A stretch of 64,000 nucleotides of DNA from Varanus komodoensis (Eukaryota; Chordata; Lepidosauria; Squamata; Varanidae): assembly GCF_004798865.1 (NCBI RefSeq), contig NW_025336480.1:19968604-20032603 (forward strand), written 5' to 3'. A program made the translations under genes and the position numbers. The stretch's first letter is position 1, and every line of letters begins with the position of its first letter. This document shows, piece after piece, positions 1-12,823 of this stretch. Under the pieces are notes generated by a model, which saw only the letters and a list, made by a program, of their open reading frames with translations, had not been told where the DNA came from and searched no databases.

Positions 1-1070
1 CAATCACTCCCAAAGTGTCAGCAGCCAATTGCTGGAATGCAGCAGATCTGATGTCATTCACCCCATACCTGCAGTATGGGACAGTTTCAGTTTAAAAAGT
101 TGGCCTGAATATTTTTCACATCACATCCCAACCCCAGATTCTGAAAAATAAAAACAGTAATATTTGTTGACAGAAAGCCTATTTTAACTCTTATTGCGAG
201 ACATACTGGAAAATCAACCAAGTACAGTTCACAAAATTTTCTCAGAGGGGCACAAAGATGTATTTTAAAATATTTCATGTTTGCACTACTATCCTGGCAG
301 TGTATGAGGTAAATACTAAGATGTATCCTATTCAGATTTCAGGGAGAAAGCCCATTTCATCACACCACGTAATACATTTTAGCTCCCAATGACTGAAAGG
401 CTGAAACACTCAAACCATTTATTAGACATGTTGTTCAAAAGCAGTTGCCAGATAAGCAACTAAATATTTCCAGACCATTTATTTACTATGAGCAGTACAT
501 CCAGCCTTGCCAGGGCCCAAAGCCATGAAGACATGAAAACCTATTCAATTCAGAAGCAGATTAAGTAGAAAGTAACAAAGCAGCCCTCAGAAGACATCAT
601 ACATCTGACTAACATTAAGAAATGTTACTAGTCATAAGATTATGACTTGGTATACACATGCAGAAAAAAGAGACAGGAACATGGCTACACAATAGACAAG
701 GGGCCCCATTTTTAAGCAATTCTCCAGGGTTTTATTTTTAACCATTCAGACAGAACACTAGCAGGATATCAGGGAGAAATTAAATAGCCTAGTTATTTGT
801 CTGCTCCGCCATCATTTTATAAATGTACCCCCCCACAAACATACACCCCAACATTCTGAAATGATGCTATTTACCATTTTAATTTGTTGCATACTTGTTA
901 GAGTAGATAAAAGATCATGCAATTTATTTTTTGAGTTTCAGTAAAGATGTAGCGGCGAGGAAATGGCCCAACTTACATCTATAGGGTCAAAACATGAAAG
1001 AGCAGAGCAGAGCAGAGCAGGAATCAGCACATGCATCTGAACCCATTAGCATCTGAAGGAAGTCGCTCTC
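1..1070. other. AT-rich noncoding DNA, nothing recognised
   Basis: No exon-like frame with matched splice signals and no recognisable transposon was found here. The only structure is a short (agagc)n run at about 1002-1020. Confidence 0.5.
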
Positions 1071-1073
1071 TAA

Positions 1074-1216
1074 AGCAGCCTTGCCCAACCCTGTATCCTC
1101 CAGATGTTTTGGACTTCAGTTTCCACCAGCTCCAGCTAGCATGGCCAATGGTCAGGAATGCTAGCTGTTGTAGTCTTAAAATGACTGGAGAGTACCAGAT
1201 TGGGTAGGGCTGCTCT
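1074..1216. repeat. Palindromic MITE, 'cctccagatgttttggac' family
   Basis: The left arm carries cctccagatgttttggact and the right arm a decayed inverse of it ending in agattgggtagggctgct, with 'gctagcatggccaatgg' in the centre. This matches a very common squamate palindromic element in which two copies of tccagatgttttggactaca face each other. Other copies are at 13004, 16370 and 54885. Confidence 0.6.
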
Positions 1217-2227
1217 AAGGAAGAATGCACTCCCCAGTGCAATTTAAATGGCTTCTTGGTTGACAAGAAGGCCATAATTTGCAAGCAGTCATTAAAGAAC
1301 AGAAATAATGGACATTAGCCCATGTTTAGAAGGTGATTTGTTAGAACTGGAGGTCTTCCAACATATAATCATAATAATCAACTTATTGCATTCCATAGAA
1401 TAAGTTTGCTAAGATAAACAGAATGTACTCTCAAAACAAATTCAAAAATTTTAATCTGAACATTTTATTGATTTTATGTATTTATGTATAATTCATTCAT
1501 TCAGCTTTCCTGTATTTACACAGTTAAAACAAAAATTCAAGGTTGAAATAAAAGATACAGAAGCCTCCCCACTGCTTCACCCCTACAATCTGCAACACAG
1601 TAGATTTGAGGGATATGCAGGGGGCTGCAGTGGGGATTCAATCTGCCCACAATGTCTGTTCATCTGAACAGAGACTTTGGCTCTGGAGATATCAACACTC
1701 AGCTTTCCAGTTCAGGCATAATTTGCTCATCCAGAAGCTCTAAGTGGAGGATTTTTAAATTTTATATTGTCTTTCCCCTGACATGCCCTTGGAATGATGT
1801 CTAGAATGCAGTTGGCTCTTTTAATGAACCCCCTTAAATTTTCTAACTTCTCCTGGATAAGTAGCCTGGTTACTGTCTCAAGGTTCCTAGCATTTGAACA
1901 TTGTGAGGCCAGATGGCCACTTCTCCCCCTAATTATAACAAAGTATCTCCTCCTACAGTGAAGCAAGATTGGTGGATATTTTTTGTGGAAGAAGGTCCTT
2001 TCCCAAGATCTCTTGAGGAAGTGTCCTTAAGAACTCCAAAGCCACAAGCATTTCTGCTCCTACCTGGACAGCAGATTTAAGATTTGCTCAGGTATGTGAC
2101 TACAAATTCAGTTACTCAATAATCAAAATGCATGGATTAATGTTTAATCCATGCATTTGTAGGTACAAGCAAGGGAATACATGTCCTGATTCCCCCATGT
2201 TTGTTACTCCAGTTTTCAATCAGCTAA

Positions 2228-2290
2228 CCAGGAATTTTATTTATTTATTGCATTTGTATGCCGCCCCATTGCTGAAGGCTCTCTGGACAG
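2228..2290 (-). repeat. L2-type LINE 3' tail fragment
   Basis: The segment tttatttattgcatttgtatgccgcccc is the reverse of the L2 3' tail (ggggcggcatacaaat followed by AATA repeats). The element is truncated to about 60 bp, and no coding part is present. Confidence 0.6.
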
Positions 2291-2339
2291 ATCCTAGTGC
2301 AACAGGGCATTCCTGTGTTGTTTTATGTGACATTTGAAC

Positions 2340-2640
2340 TGGATTATTGTAGGGTTACACAACAGAGTTTAAGCCAGCAAGAAATCACTGGATTCAACTC
2401 TAGGCTGTTATCCCTAAACAACTCAGAATACAAAGTTCCAGACATCATAATGATTAATTAAAGCTGATTCAAAATGGTACTGGCAACTGCACAGGGCTCA
2501 GTGTGTTTGTTTCCTTGCTCACAGATGTTACAACTCATGGTTTGAATAAGCCACAGGTTGTCATTTTACAAACTGGGTTAATACAAAGTAACTAATTAAC
2601 AAGTTGTGGCATGCTACCAGTTTACCAAAGTATTGTTCGG
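2340..2640. repeat. Old copy of the 'aaccca(t)ggtt' DNA-transposon-like family
   Basis: The interval contains caactcatggtttgaataag, ccacaggttgtcatttta and cagagtttaagccagcaag. These are decayed versions of the motif arrays that are clearer at 4570-5420 and 63785-64000. Boundaries are not visible, so the coordinates are approximate. Confidence 0.35.
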
Positions 2641-2654
2641 AAGAGCATGAATTT

Positions 2655-4226
2655 AATTTTAATTTAATCTAAACATTTCTATGCTGTCCTTTGCAACAAG
2701 CCTCAGGATGGCTTACAGAAGATAAAAACAATATAATAATATAAATATCATTAAAACATTCAACAATGAAACAAAATAAACAACAATATATCTTTTTCAT
2801 AACTTAAGAAAAAAGGAAATGAAAATGCAAATGTATAAAATTAATATTATTTAAATGGCGGTTAAATAAAAAGGTCTTTATCTGGTGCCAGAAAGAGTAG
2901 AGTCAGCGCCAGGAGGACCTCTCTGGGGAGCATATTCCATAGTCTGGGTGCCACTACAGAGAAGGCCCTCCTCCGGGTGGATACCCTCCATATCTCCTTC
3001 AAAGAGGGTTCCTGGAGCAAGGCCTCCCCTGCTGATCTTAAGGGCATGAGGGCATACAGGGAAGGAGACATTCCTTCAAGTATCCTGGTCCCAAGCTGTT
3101 CAGGGCTTTATAGGTTAGTACCAACACCTTGAATTGGGCCCAGACTTCAACTGGGAGACAGTGAAGCTGATAGAGGACTGGCGTTATATGAGAACAACAG
3201 CCAGTCCTCATCAGCAACCTGGCAGCTCTATTTTGTACCAAGTGAAGTATACGGACAGTTTTCAAGGGCAGCCCCACAAAAATCCAACCAGGAAGTTACC
3301 AATGCATGTGTCACCTTTGCTAGGCACTGCTCATCCAGGTAAGGATGCAGCTGTTGGATCAGGTGGAGCTGAAGCAAAGTGCTCCTCGCCACCGCTATCA
3401 CCTGGGCCTCCTGAGACAGCTCCGGGTTGAAGAGCACTCCTAAGCTGTGGACCCTGTCCTTACAGCGAGTGCAACCCCGTCCAGGACAGGACCAAAAACC
3501 TGTTACCTCGAACCGCCCACCAAAAGGACCTCCATCTTATCTGGATTAAGTCTCAGTTTGTTGGCCCTCATCCAGCCCATTATCTCGGCCAGGCACCGGT
3601 TCAGGACAGTCACTGCCTCACCCAGATTAGATGTAAATGAGAGGTAGAGCTGGGTGTCATCAGCATACTGATGACTCCGCAGCCCAAACCTCCTGATGAC
3701 CTCTCCCAGTGGTTTCATGTAGATGTTAAAGAGCATGGGGGACAAAATAGAGCCCTGCTTTACTCCATGGCAAAGCTGCCATGGCACAGAGCTAAAGTTT
3801 CCCAGCACCACCTTCTGGAATCGACCAGCCAAATAGGAGCAGAACCACTGCCATGCAGAGTCTCCAACTCCCAATCCGGCCAGCCTATCCATAAGGATAC
3901 CATGGTCAATGGCATCGCAAGCTGCTGAGAGGTCTAGGAGAACCAACAGGGATGCACTCCTCTTGTCCCACTCCCTGCATAGGTCATTGTACAGGGCGAC
4001 CAAGGCAGATTCAGTACCGTAACTGGGTCTGAAACTGGACAGAAATGGGTCCAGATATCATCAGTTTCATCCAAGAGTGCCTGGAGTTGCCCTGCCACCA
4101 CCTGGCTCCAACACTTTGTCCAAGAACGGAATGTTGGCCACCAGTCTATAATTAGGAGCCACCTCTGGGTTCAGAGATGCCTTCTTCAGGATGGGCCTGA
4201 TCACTGCCTCCTTTAAAGGCTGTACA
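2655..4226 (-). mobile_element. L2-clade LINE, 5'-truncated, RT and 3' end, degraded
   Basis: Read on the minus strand, the best frame (4003-3503) encodes L2 reverse transcriptase: LLVLLDLSAACDAIDHGIL (box A, its usual AFDTIDH altered to ACDAIDH), GVKQGSILSPMLFNIYMKP (box B) and HQYADDTQLYLS (box C, aspartates present). Frame then shifts between 3437-3228, 3277-3038 and 3071-2862, which carry the C-terminal part (VQNRAARLL, VSTRRRAFSVVAPRLWN). Upstream, 4003-4226 continues the RT N terminus out of frame. The 3' tail lies at about 2655-2760. The endonuclease is absent. The break count and divergence mark it as older than the copy at 27671. Confidence 0.9.
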
Positions 4227-4569
4227 AATTAGATTCCTACCCCTCCAGTATTTATGAAAAAACCCTCAAGGAACATAAAGGGATAAGAAACCTAGTGTAT
4301 TAATAGTCAGGCTTGACACTAAAACTCCCTACCAAAGTTACAGCAGAGGGAGTTTGTTCTGAAAGTTTCAACACCCTCACATAAACCCTTCAGTAAGCAA
4401 AACGGGCTGTTAAATTTTGTCATAGTGGTTTGACTCAGAATGTTTCATCTTTGGGAATGAGAAGCAGTGCAGGAGGGGCATCACCTCCTTTTCAGCTGAC
4501 TCACTGCAAAAAACTTTTAACAATTTTGATAGCTCTGCATGCGACACGGGCATGTGCTAACTGAATCCT

Positions 4570-5420
4570 CAAAATTAATGATGCCCTGGTCCACACAATG
4601 ACAGGGCATGGATTGTTGATGAATCATGAGCTGCCAGGAGTGCAAGCCCTGTGCTAAGTTTTAACTACGGGCTGTTAACCACAAACAACCCAGGAAGAGA
4701 ACCCATGGTTTGTTGTTGAATTGTTAACTCTGGGTTGTTTGCAGTTGATAACCCATAGTTAAATCATAGTGCAGGATTTGCACTAATGACAACCTACAAT
4801 TCAATCCATACCCCGGATGACACAAAAAAACTGGGTCTTGGAATAAGCAACCCATAATTTGCTGCACGCAAATTATGTAAACACCAATTGGTCTGATCAG
4901 AGATTGCTCCATGATGTCCAAACTGAGGCAACATGGGTTACATTTGAGCATGTTCTTAGGTTAACTGGGGGTTCTTTAATTCAGAGCATCTGGCTGATCA
5001 GAAACGGCATATGCAAAAATGTGGTGGCACATATTATGGCAAATTGTACATTAATTAACCCACTATTTCTTGCCATTACATGTGAATATTCTGAATCAGG
5101 GGCCTCCCATTAGCCTGGCTGACATGTACTGACAACCCAGGGTATGCACTGAGTATGGACTGTAATTCAATTGTGGGCTGTCCCTCCAGTTTGTTCATGG
5201 TTAAGAACCCATAGTTAAAGTATAGCGCACAGAATGCATGTAGTAGCCCTCCATGATTCAACAATAAGCCATGGTTCAAAGACAAACTGCATATTATGTG
5301 CAAGCCAGGTCAGAAGTAACCCATAACTTGTCCTACCCATGATCTGTTTAGCAAACAATTGAAAAATCCATGGCTTGCTTTATCAATTCCTGGGTTCTTT
5401 GTTTCCCTTCACTTGTTCAT
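4570..5420. repeat. DNA-transposon-like element with many 'aaccca(t)ggtt' subrepeats
   Basis: The stretch is packed with direct and inverted forms of a short motif: agaacccatggtttgttgtt, aactctgggttgtttgc, gataacccatagttaaatc, caacatgggttacatttg, aagaacccatagttaaag, aataagccatggttcaaag and tcctgggttctttg. About 50 bp around 4690-4740 recur inverted at 63890-63945. No coding frame is present. Such motif-rich noncoding elements suggest a nonautonomous hAT-like transposon with subterminal repeats. That family placement is inference; termini and target duplication were not found. Confidence 0.5.
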
Positions 5421-5460
5421 GCCATATATTCCAAATGTCTTTGCAGTGGTATAATATAAG

Positions 5461-5610
5461 CAGTCCCCGGGTTACAAATGAGTTCTTTTCCTGAGAAAAT
5501 GGAAATTCATCTGTAAGTCCAATTTGTACATTAGTTGGATAGCTGGCCCTCCACATTTGCAGGGGTTAGGGGCTCAGAATTCCCATCAAAGTGGAAAAAC
5601 CACACATAAA
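5461..5610. repeat. Mariner/Tigger-like DNA transposon fragments
   Basis: Position 5461 starts cagtccccgggttacaaatg and 5539 starts tagctggccctccacatttg. These are typical terminal sequences of Tc1/mariner-Tigger type nonautonomous elements (cagtcccc/cagt-ggccctc starts). No matching right terminus was found, so this is one truncated or two overlapping fragments. Confidence 0.45.
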
Positions 5611-8600
5611 TCTAGCCCAAACTCACCAGAGCCACCTCTTTTCAGCAAGGAAATGTCAGAGATTTCCTTTTCTGCATGGGTAGGAAGGAAGGTGTGCTTT
5701 GGTGCCCCCCACCTCCCCTTTTGCTTTCTTTCCCTCTATGGTGATCCTTTGGAGGCTTTCCTTCTCTCCCCTTCTGTTTTCCCTCTCTTGGTGATGATGA
5801 TTTCCTGCAGCAGACTTTTGACTTGAAATTTTGCAGAGTGGCTTTCCTTTTTAAAGCACTTTTGCCCATCAATTCTGTAGCCTAACCAAGTATGTTTTCT
5901 TAATGTAGCTGCATTCAAACATCATGACAACCCAGAATTTAGCAAATCATGGGTTAAATGAACTGAGGGCTAGTGTCATCTGTGAGCCAAGCCAGTGTAC
6001 ATTTCTGCTTTCAGAGGTTCAAACACCATTTTACTGACTTACACTGAAAATAGCTGCTAGTAGGAAATACATCCCCCTCCATAGAAAAGCAGGGAAAGCT
6101 ATGCTTACTAAGATATTTGATCTTGGGGTGGCAGCAGTGCATTTTAATAAGGTGACCATGATTTACAGCTGTCTTGGCTCTGAACTCTGATCAACATAAG
6201 TAACTTGTACAGAAATTCTGAGCATGTTTCCAAAGCATTTAGACACACTAATTTGAAATAAATCAGTTGCTCATAGGGTGTACAGGAGTAAACTTTGTGA
6301 CTGGGCTTTGCCACTTTAACCCCACCTCAAGTGCTGTTTGGTGACTGAGGTAGGTGGATTGTGGAGTTCAAGAGAAACACAAATTAGATCATGTAAGCCT
6401 GATGTCCGCCCACACCAGAGTAAAACAATACAGTTCTATTTTCCAGTCATTCGTTAATACACTCTCCCCACCCCTTACAATCTAGCATTTTTCCTGCCTG
6501 TTTTTGTGCTTCTGATGTATTGGGAGAAATGTGCACTAGCTGTTTTATCTTTAGCAATTTTGGCTTAACATTTGCTTTGCCAAAATAAGTATTTTCTTCA
6601 TTTGAAAAAAACCTTCCACTACTTCATGGAAGACATTTTGCCTTTTATGACCTTAACTCAGGTCTTTATAGCCACATCAGCTGTATTATGAAATTGTATA
6701 ACACCAATTTTAAAAAGGTGCAAACATTTTATTATGGCTGCTTTAAATAACCCCCAAGCTTCCCAAAGCTATTTGCATCCAATATGTATTTTAAGATTGC
6801 TTTTATGTAACCATCACACTTTTGAAAAACATTTTGCCTTCTGCAATTAAACAACCCGCAACTTTCTACTTGTGTGCACGTCGACTTCAATAGCACTTCC
6901 ACAAGGTTTGTGAATCCATACATCTTGTATCAGATCCTAGCTGCTGCTGTTTAAGATTAAATCAGCTGTTGTTTCTTCTCTCCAAAGCAGAATCAGTATC
7001 TGTTGTAAACTTCCTTCATATGTAGTCACTCATTTGAGACTTAAAGTAGTAAAGGGAATGTACTTTTTTTTAGTCCTGCTGTTATTGGCTCTTAATTTTG
7101 GTTTGTGGTGTGACTTTAGGACATATTGTATGTATACAGTTCCTTTTGCCTCTTACTGAGTGTGAATATTGTTCCAGCCATCCCAGTATTAAGTATTCTG
7201 GCAATGGCTTGCCAGGATTTCAGACCAGGATCATTCCTGTTAATCGAGATCCTTAAAATGCCAGGGTTTGAATCTGTGACCTTCTGCATGCAGAAAATGT
7301 GGTTCACAGATATGATCAGAGGTTAAAACAAACTAGGTCTCCAAGCAGATGCTCTAGGCCTCTCACTTCTCTTCTCCATTATAGGAACAAAGTTTGCTTG
7401 TTTTTGTCTACTATATTCACTGATCTGCAAAATGTTGCCTTTTATGCCATGTAAGGAGCTTTGTCAAGCCAATACTGACTGCACACATTCTCATCCAGAT
7501 CAAGTCTCACCCGTATTTTTGACACCCCCCACAATGTGGTTCTGTTACACATTTTCCTTGAGGCACCATTTTCCTTGAGGTAATCCCCACTGACAGTCTT
7601 AACATGCCAAATAGATTCATTTTATCCATCCTATCTGTTCTTGACGACGATGACAACAACAACAACAACTTCCCAAGGACCCATACTAAAAATACTTTTG
7701 GAGCCTTAGCAAAAAGGGAGCAGATTTATTCTCAATAAAAGCTTACATAAAGCAGACAAACAAAAATGCCATAGGCTAACTAGCAGTTTTATGAAATGGC
7801 AACCTGTACTATTCTTTTTCAATTCTTTTTGTAAAGCACTCAGGGAATATGACTGAAAGGCAGTAAGTATTCAAATGATTCTCACGATGGATTATAAGCA
7901 ACAGGTGATACAAATACTCCCTGTGTGTTTTATGTATTTATGCAAATACATAAGCACACACAATGCAGCCATCCCTGGTTTTTTGGCTGAGAGAAGTGGA
8001 CCATGCTTCCCTTTGGGTCTGCAGTCCGAGGGTGGCTAGCAATGGCCACCAGTGTTCTGTCCAGCTCTACAGCTGTTCTTTCTCTGTGTGAGGGTTGGGT
8101 CCAGCTTTTTCCCTCCTGTCATGGTAAGTGTGTAGGGGGAAACACTCAGTGGCCCATGGTCCCCTGCCTGTTAGCAGAGCTCAGCAGGTGCTTCCCTTCT
8201 TCCACTCTCTACTTTCCAAATAAATAGTTTTATTATTAAAAACAAACAAACATACATGACAAGTTCAAACAAAACACCTTGATTCTATTCTAAGTAAGTA
8301 GTTTGGTCCAACCACAGAGAGACTTCCACTAGTGACTGATCCATCCCAAAATCTTCCATGGAAAGCCGGAAAAAAGTCTAAGAAAATTCAGTAAGACTGG
8401 ATGCAGAGTATAAAACTGAACAAAATCTGGTTTGGATGCTTTCAATACATGCAGTACAAATCTGGCAGAGGTCCTGTAGAACATGAAGTACTTGCAGAGA
8501 GCTTGCCAAGAGCCAGGAATATAGCAACCATGGCTTTGAAGAACAAAGCACAGCTACTAATTGTTTCCACTTGGAGCATTTTTTCTTTAAAATGCCCATC

Positions 8601-11158
8601 AATTCAAAGGTATTCTCTAAAGCCTGACAACATTAGAGCTAATTGGCAAGCTTTATGAAAGGCTGCACGTGGACTGGCAGAGGACCAACATCTGCTGTTT
8701 TAGTGACCAAGGTTATAAAAAGCTGTTAAATCTCACCGTATACGTTGCCTCTTGACCCATGTTCCAGAGACAATGCATACCCTTGCTAGTATGGGCATGG
8801 CTCCTACTTCTGTATCATGAAGTGACATACAAGCAGACCAGTAAACAAGAAAATAGCAACAGCCAACACTTTTTAAAGCTGCTGTATGTGCAATCTATCA
8901 AACTGACTCACAAATTATTATGTACAAGTTTTCCATGGATTTTATATATCATAAAGAGCACCCTTCTGCACATGACTAATCCTGCTGAATTATGCTCACA
9001 TATTTATCCCTCAAAGTAGTTATTCTAACTTCTGATGAACAGGTAAAACATGATTAAACTGATTGCCTTTGGTCATGAAGCATGACATGTGGGCAAAGGA
9101 ACTCATCTCAAAAAGCCACCCCCCCCCACCCAACACACACACAGAAAAAGAAAATGTGGGATATATAGATGAAACTTTGAATTATCCAGGGTTCAGTTTA
9201 ATGCAAGAAGAAAAGAAAATCCTGGAGACTGCACTGCAAGAAAATGCATCCAACAGGAGCCAAGATATGCTAAGTATGATGTTCAATATTTTGTTTGCCT
9301 TCTGACTTTATTATGCACACTTTTGCCTCTGTTGTTTTGAAATACAACAGAGTTCTGACCACAGCGACTTTAATTACTATGTTTATTTTCTCCTATGTTT
9401 CAACATTCCACAGAAGAAAACACACAGCCAAAAAAGAGGGAGGAGCCACGTTTACAACAGATGGTGGGAAACTGAGGAACAGACATATTTTTAGAATTAG
9501 AAACACATCCCAAGTGGTGCACTACAGAATTGGAAGGAGCTATGACTTGCTTTGAAAAGAACTGAACTACAGGCACAGCAACCCAACATATGATATGCAT
9601 TTCAGAATCCTTTTTCTAAGTGCATACCAAACATGTACTTTACTATGTGCTATTCAACAGTATATTCCTCTAATGGCACTCAGTTGCCCCTTTCACTAAA
9701 CTATGTCATGTTTGCTTTTGCAACAGGGCAAAGTTTAAACTGTCACACACCAAATGTATAGTTTTTACATTTTATGTAGCTGCCACAGTTGGACTCAAGC
9801 TCACATCACCTGACTCACAGCTGAGATTAGAACCAAACCTGGTGTAAAGCACTGTGTCTGAGGCATTGGGTAGCATGAAAAGTCTATCCCTTGTGGTGGA
9901 CTCTTGGCAGCTCATTCACACATGCGAGTCATCACTTGCACTGCACATCAACTCGGGAACAGACACATCTGATTCACCTCAAGCTGTCCGCAAAACCCCA
10001 CTGCAGTGATCACAGCTCTTAACTGACTTTTGCTGCTGGAGGTGTGGGAACAGAAGGCACTCCTGCTAGTTTGCCTGTGGCAAAGTTGCAGATGATGAAG
10101 AAAACTACTGATGGGAAAAATGAAAGGGCTTCCTTTTCATTCTTCCCACACCAGCAACCACGGATAGCCTTGTGCAACCTGATGCTGCCCAAGGGTATAG
10201 GGCCACGTAGTGGCTCTATCAGAGGAATGCTGACCAAGCCAAAGAAGAGAGGCTACCTACTCCCTTTGGTGCCTTCCAGACTCCCTTTACTGGCAGGAGG
10301 TGGCAGCACAGAACATCACAGTCCTCGGGGTTCCTAACCCCGGCCCCTTTCTCCTCTCCTCTGAGCCATCGCCACACATTGCCAGTGACTTCAAAGGCTA
10401 AATATTGCTGTATCATTATTATCTTCATCAAAATATGATGCAAGGTCACTTCCAGCCTGTTATGCATGCAAAGCTTTAATACAAGCTTTGTTTAAAAAAT
10501 GAACCCCAATGGCTCAGCACACTGATCCATGCAGTTCACAAGTGCCACGTTTGCAGCTTGTGCCAGTCCTCTGCCTGCCCGCACTATGAAGCAGGATACT
10601 GGGACACAGGGGGGTGAGGGACCTCCAGACCCCCCCCCCCCACGAGCCAATTTTGCTAAAAGCACCTGCTTCAAGAAGCAAGCATTACATTTGCAAAAAC
10701 AAGGATGGGAAGCGAACAGGCCAACATTTATATCCATGTTTCTCAAGAGGTACAAAGAGTTGCTAAGGGAGATACAAGCTCCTTTGAGAGCAGACCGGAA
10801 GAGCTTGTGTATCCCTTAGCAACTGTGTGTATCTTCTATCCAGTTTTTTCTGATGAAATTGAATAAGGCAGAAGAACAGTCCCAAAATCTCTCTTTCGGT
10901 CAGTGGAATGTGGGAGCTTTATTTTTGCACACATTTTGCAGATGGACAATACAAACCAATAGTTGTATCTTCGATGGTTCCTTCTCCTTCTCTTTCATGC
11001 ATTCCTCCCTCAGCAATCTTAAGAGTACTTAGAAAGTCTGCATGTGTCCAATTCTTCCTTTGGGCATAGATGGCATAAGGAAAACAACCTAAGCTGCAGG
11101 AGAAGCTCTGTTTCTTTTCAAAGATTTGTTTGATAGGAAGCCTATTACATCAGTCTAA
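5611..11158. other. AT-rich noncoding DNA with no supportable gene
   Basis: I see no frame with convincing splice signals on either strand. A short piece of the aaccca(t)ggtt family lies at about 5900-6000 (gacaacccagaatttagc, aaatcatgggttaaatg). Simple sequence includes (aac)n at 7656-7671 and C-runs at 9119-9128 and 10630-10640. The open frame at 9063-9305 was weighed and not called. Confidence 0.4.
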
Positions 11159-11248
11159 CAGCACAATCCTATACGAGCTTAGACAGAAAAAAGCTTGCCC
11201 CATCCAGGGCTTTTTTCTGTCCAAACATGCATAGGACTGTGTCCTAAA
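11159..11248. repeat. Small palindromic MITE, 'cacaatcctat' family
   Basis: The left end agcacaatcctatacgagct and right end catgcataggactgtgtcct form inverted arms around 'agcttagacagaaaaaagc' and 'gcttttttctgtccaaac'. The same layout occurs at 15580-15700 and 43455-43565, so it is a dispersed family. No coding capacity. Confidence 0.6.
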
Positions 11249-11329
11249 GATTTTAGATTTAAGACTGACCATGCTTAAGCTTGCACCATGAAACTGCAAA
11301 CTGAGGCCAAATTAGTCAGTTTATACATT

Positions 11330-11653
11330 CAACATTTATTTATTTCAAGTGCATAATGTTCCAGTGTGTGTGTTTCTTATAAAAATGGCAAGTCCTTGCC
11401 TGAGCCTTAAATTCAGTAAGTATATAGTGTTGAATAGCATGTATTAATGCCTGAAAACATGTTCATGATACCTGAAAGTTCATTAAGGACATCTGGAACG
11501 TCACCCTGAATTTTGTCGGAGTGAAAACATGATACTGGCGTATACATTCATGCAGAATAGTAACAGATGTTTCAGAAAGCATTTTGGTCTACCCCATTTG
11601 GAAAAAAAAGGTCACAGCTGCTGGAGAGGAAGCCCAAGCACTCTTCCAGTAGC
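11330..11653 (-). CDS. Putative terminal exon with stop codon and poly(A) signal
   Basis: Acceptor cccttcttatttttttaaag precedes GC TAC TGG..., which completes the codon left by the 219-bp exon and gives the C terminus GYWKSAWASSPAAVTFFFQM-G before a TAG at 11591-11589. About 250 bases downstream on the minus strand are overlapping AATAAA signals (11335-11346). The interval after the stop stays open in the same frame for another 39 codons, which could mean alternative splicing or chance. The low-complexity C terminus makes this exon less certain than its neighbours. Confidence 0.4.
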
Positions 11654-11872
11654 CTTTAAAAAAATAAGAAGGGAAACGTTCTAAGTAAAAAAAGGTGCCC
11701 AAGAAAGCAACAGCTAAGTGTTGTGAGAATTGCTGGAAACTCTAAACACAGCCCAACATTTTAGCTCCCATTTGTCTTAACACTGAAGACTAAAGCTTGC
11801 TGTGTAAATTTTAAAAAATGTAAATATTTTCTCTTTCCAACTCAAGCATCCATGTTATGTCATGGGTGTTAC

Positions 11873-12091
11873 CTGCTTTTCTGTTAAGATTCGGACTGCA
11901 GAAGGCAATATACTCTGTGAAAAATAAGCTGAAAGGAGAATCAGACACTAGATCAGACAAAAGTGTGTTCCCTTTTTTCTCAAAGGAAACCTCATCAACA
12001 ACATTTAAGATAACTTGACCTAGTTCCAACGTCAGCACTTTGCCATCATTTCCTTGGACAGTTTTTGTCAGGGTGTTTATGAATTTAGAGA
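11873..12091 (-). CDS. Coding exon of unidentified minus-strand gene (219 bp)
   Basis: This is the best exon in the window. The acceptor is aaatgtctgtttttcag and the donor GCAG|gtaaca. The 219 bp are open only in the frame predicted by the previous exon (phase 1 in, phase 1 out). The peptide includes SKFINTLTKTVQGNDGKVL, TLELGQVILNVVDEVSFEKK, LLSDLVSDSPFSLFFTEYIA and FCSPNLNRKA. Composition is that of a soluble helical protein with no transmembrane segment or metal-binding motif. I could not place the family. A blastp of the joined exons against vertebrate proteins would settle the gene name. Confidence 0.75.
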
Positions 12092-12172
12092 CTGAAAAAC
12101 AGACATTTTAGAATTCAGCAAGCTTTTTGCAACTTTAAGTACCAGGTAGCTTGCATACAGAAAAAAAAGTAC

Positions 12173-12328
12173 CTGTAAGTTCCTGAATGCTAACAGTCTG
12201 CAAAATTATGACCCTTGAAATCCTATGCACAAGTGAGTACACCTTATTGAGCACAGGGACATTTACTTGTGTCAAACATACAAAGAATTTATGCAGCTGA
12301 TTGCACAAAGATTTCTGTTTCTTGGATT
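12173..12328 (-). CDS. Coding exon of unidentified minus-strand gene (156 bp)
   Basis: The acceptor is excellent (tacctcttttctattgcag) and the donor is CTTACAG|gtactt. The 156-bp exon starts with two bases and ends with one, so it is symmetric phase 1-1. It encodes a helical segment beginning ESKKQKSLCNQLHKFFVCLT, continuing through VPVLNKVYSLVHRISRV, and ending TVSIQELT. Leucine, isoleucine and valine at helical spacing suggest an alpha-helical (ARM/HEAT-like or bundle) fold. That is inference from pattern, not a family match. A shorter version using an internal gtaaat donor would break phase with the next exon unless a 25-bp microexon were also used. Confidence 0.7.
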
Positions 12329-12823
12329 CTGCAATAGAAAAGAGGTACCACAGGAGTCCAGCAGAAAGGACAAAAACGCCCCACAAAGCAGAGATTGGTG
12401 GTAACCATCCATTTTAGTTGGCAAGTCAAGCCATACATTGTGGACTTGTGACTAGCAATCACTGCAAGCATTCAGAATCAGCTCCTAATCTAGACAATGC
12501 ATCCTGTACCTCACCAGAATCATGTTCTGAGCATACGTGGCTGGTTGCACATTACTATTTTATGTCTAACTACTCAAGAAAAGCAATTCCAAAGTTATGA
12601 ATATTTATAACTCTACTGAAGAAAGTAAAGAAATAGAAAAAACATACAAACCAGGATTCAAAGATGCTTCTAGTTGCACCCCAGTGGGATTCTTTCATAG
12701 AAAAACACTGGACCACCTCCTCATGCCTTATCAAGCAGCATTTTATAACAGTCAATACAGCTCTAAAATCCTACTGGCACACCAAAATAATTCCTTAGTT
12801 CTTTGGTTCACGGCCCAAGTTAC

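Noticed and set aside
9063-9305. 80-codon plus-strand frame with charged, protein-like composition
   Set aside because: No splice signals or recognisable domain, and a C-run and low-complexity start. Not enough to call.
12655-12694. Minus-strand exon candidate reading SHWGATRSIFES
   Set aside because: Its donor is weak (gtttgt) and its phase breaks the otherwise consistent join between 12824-12867 and 12173-12328.
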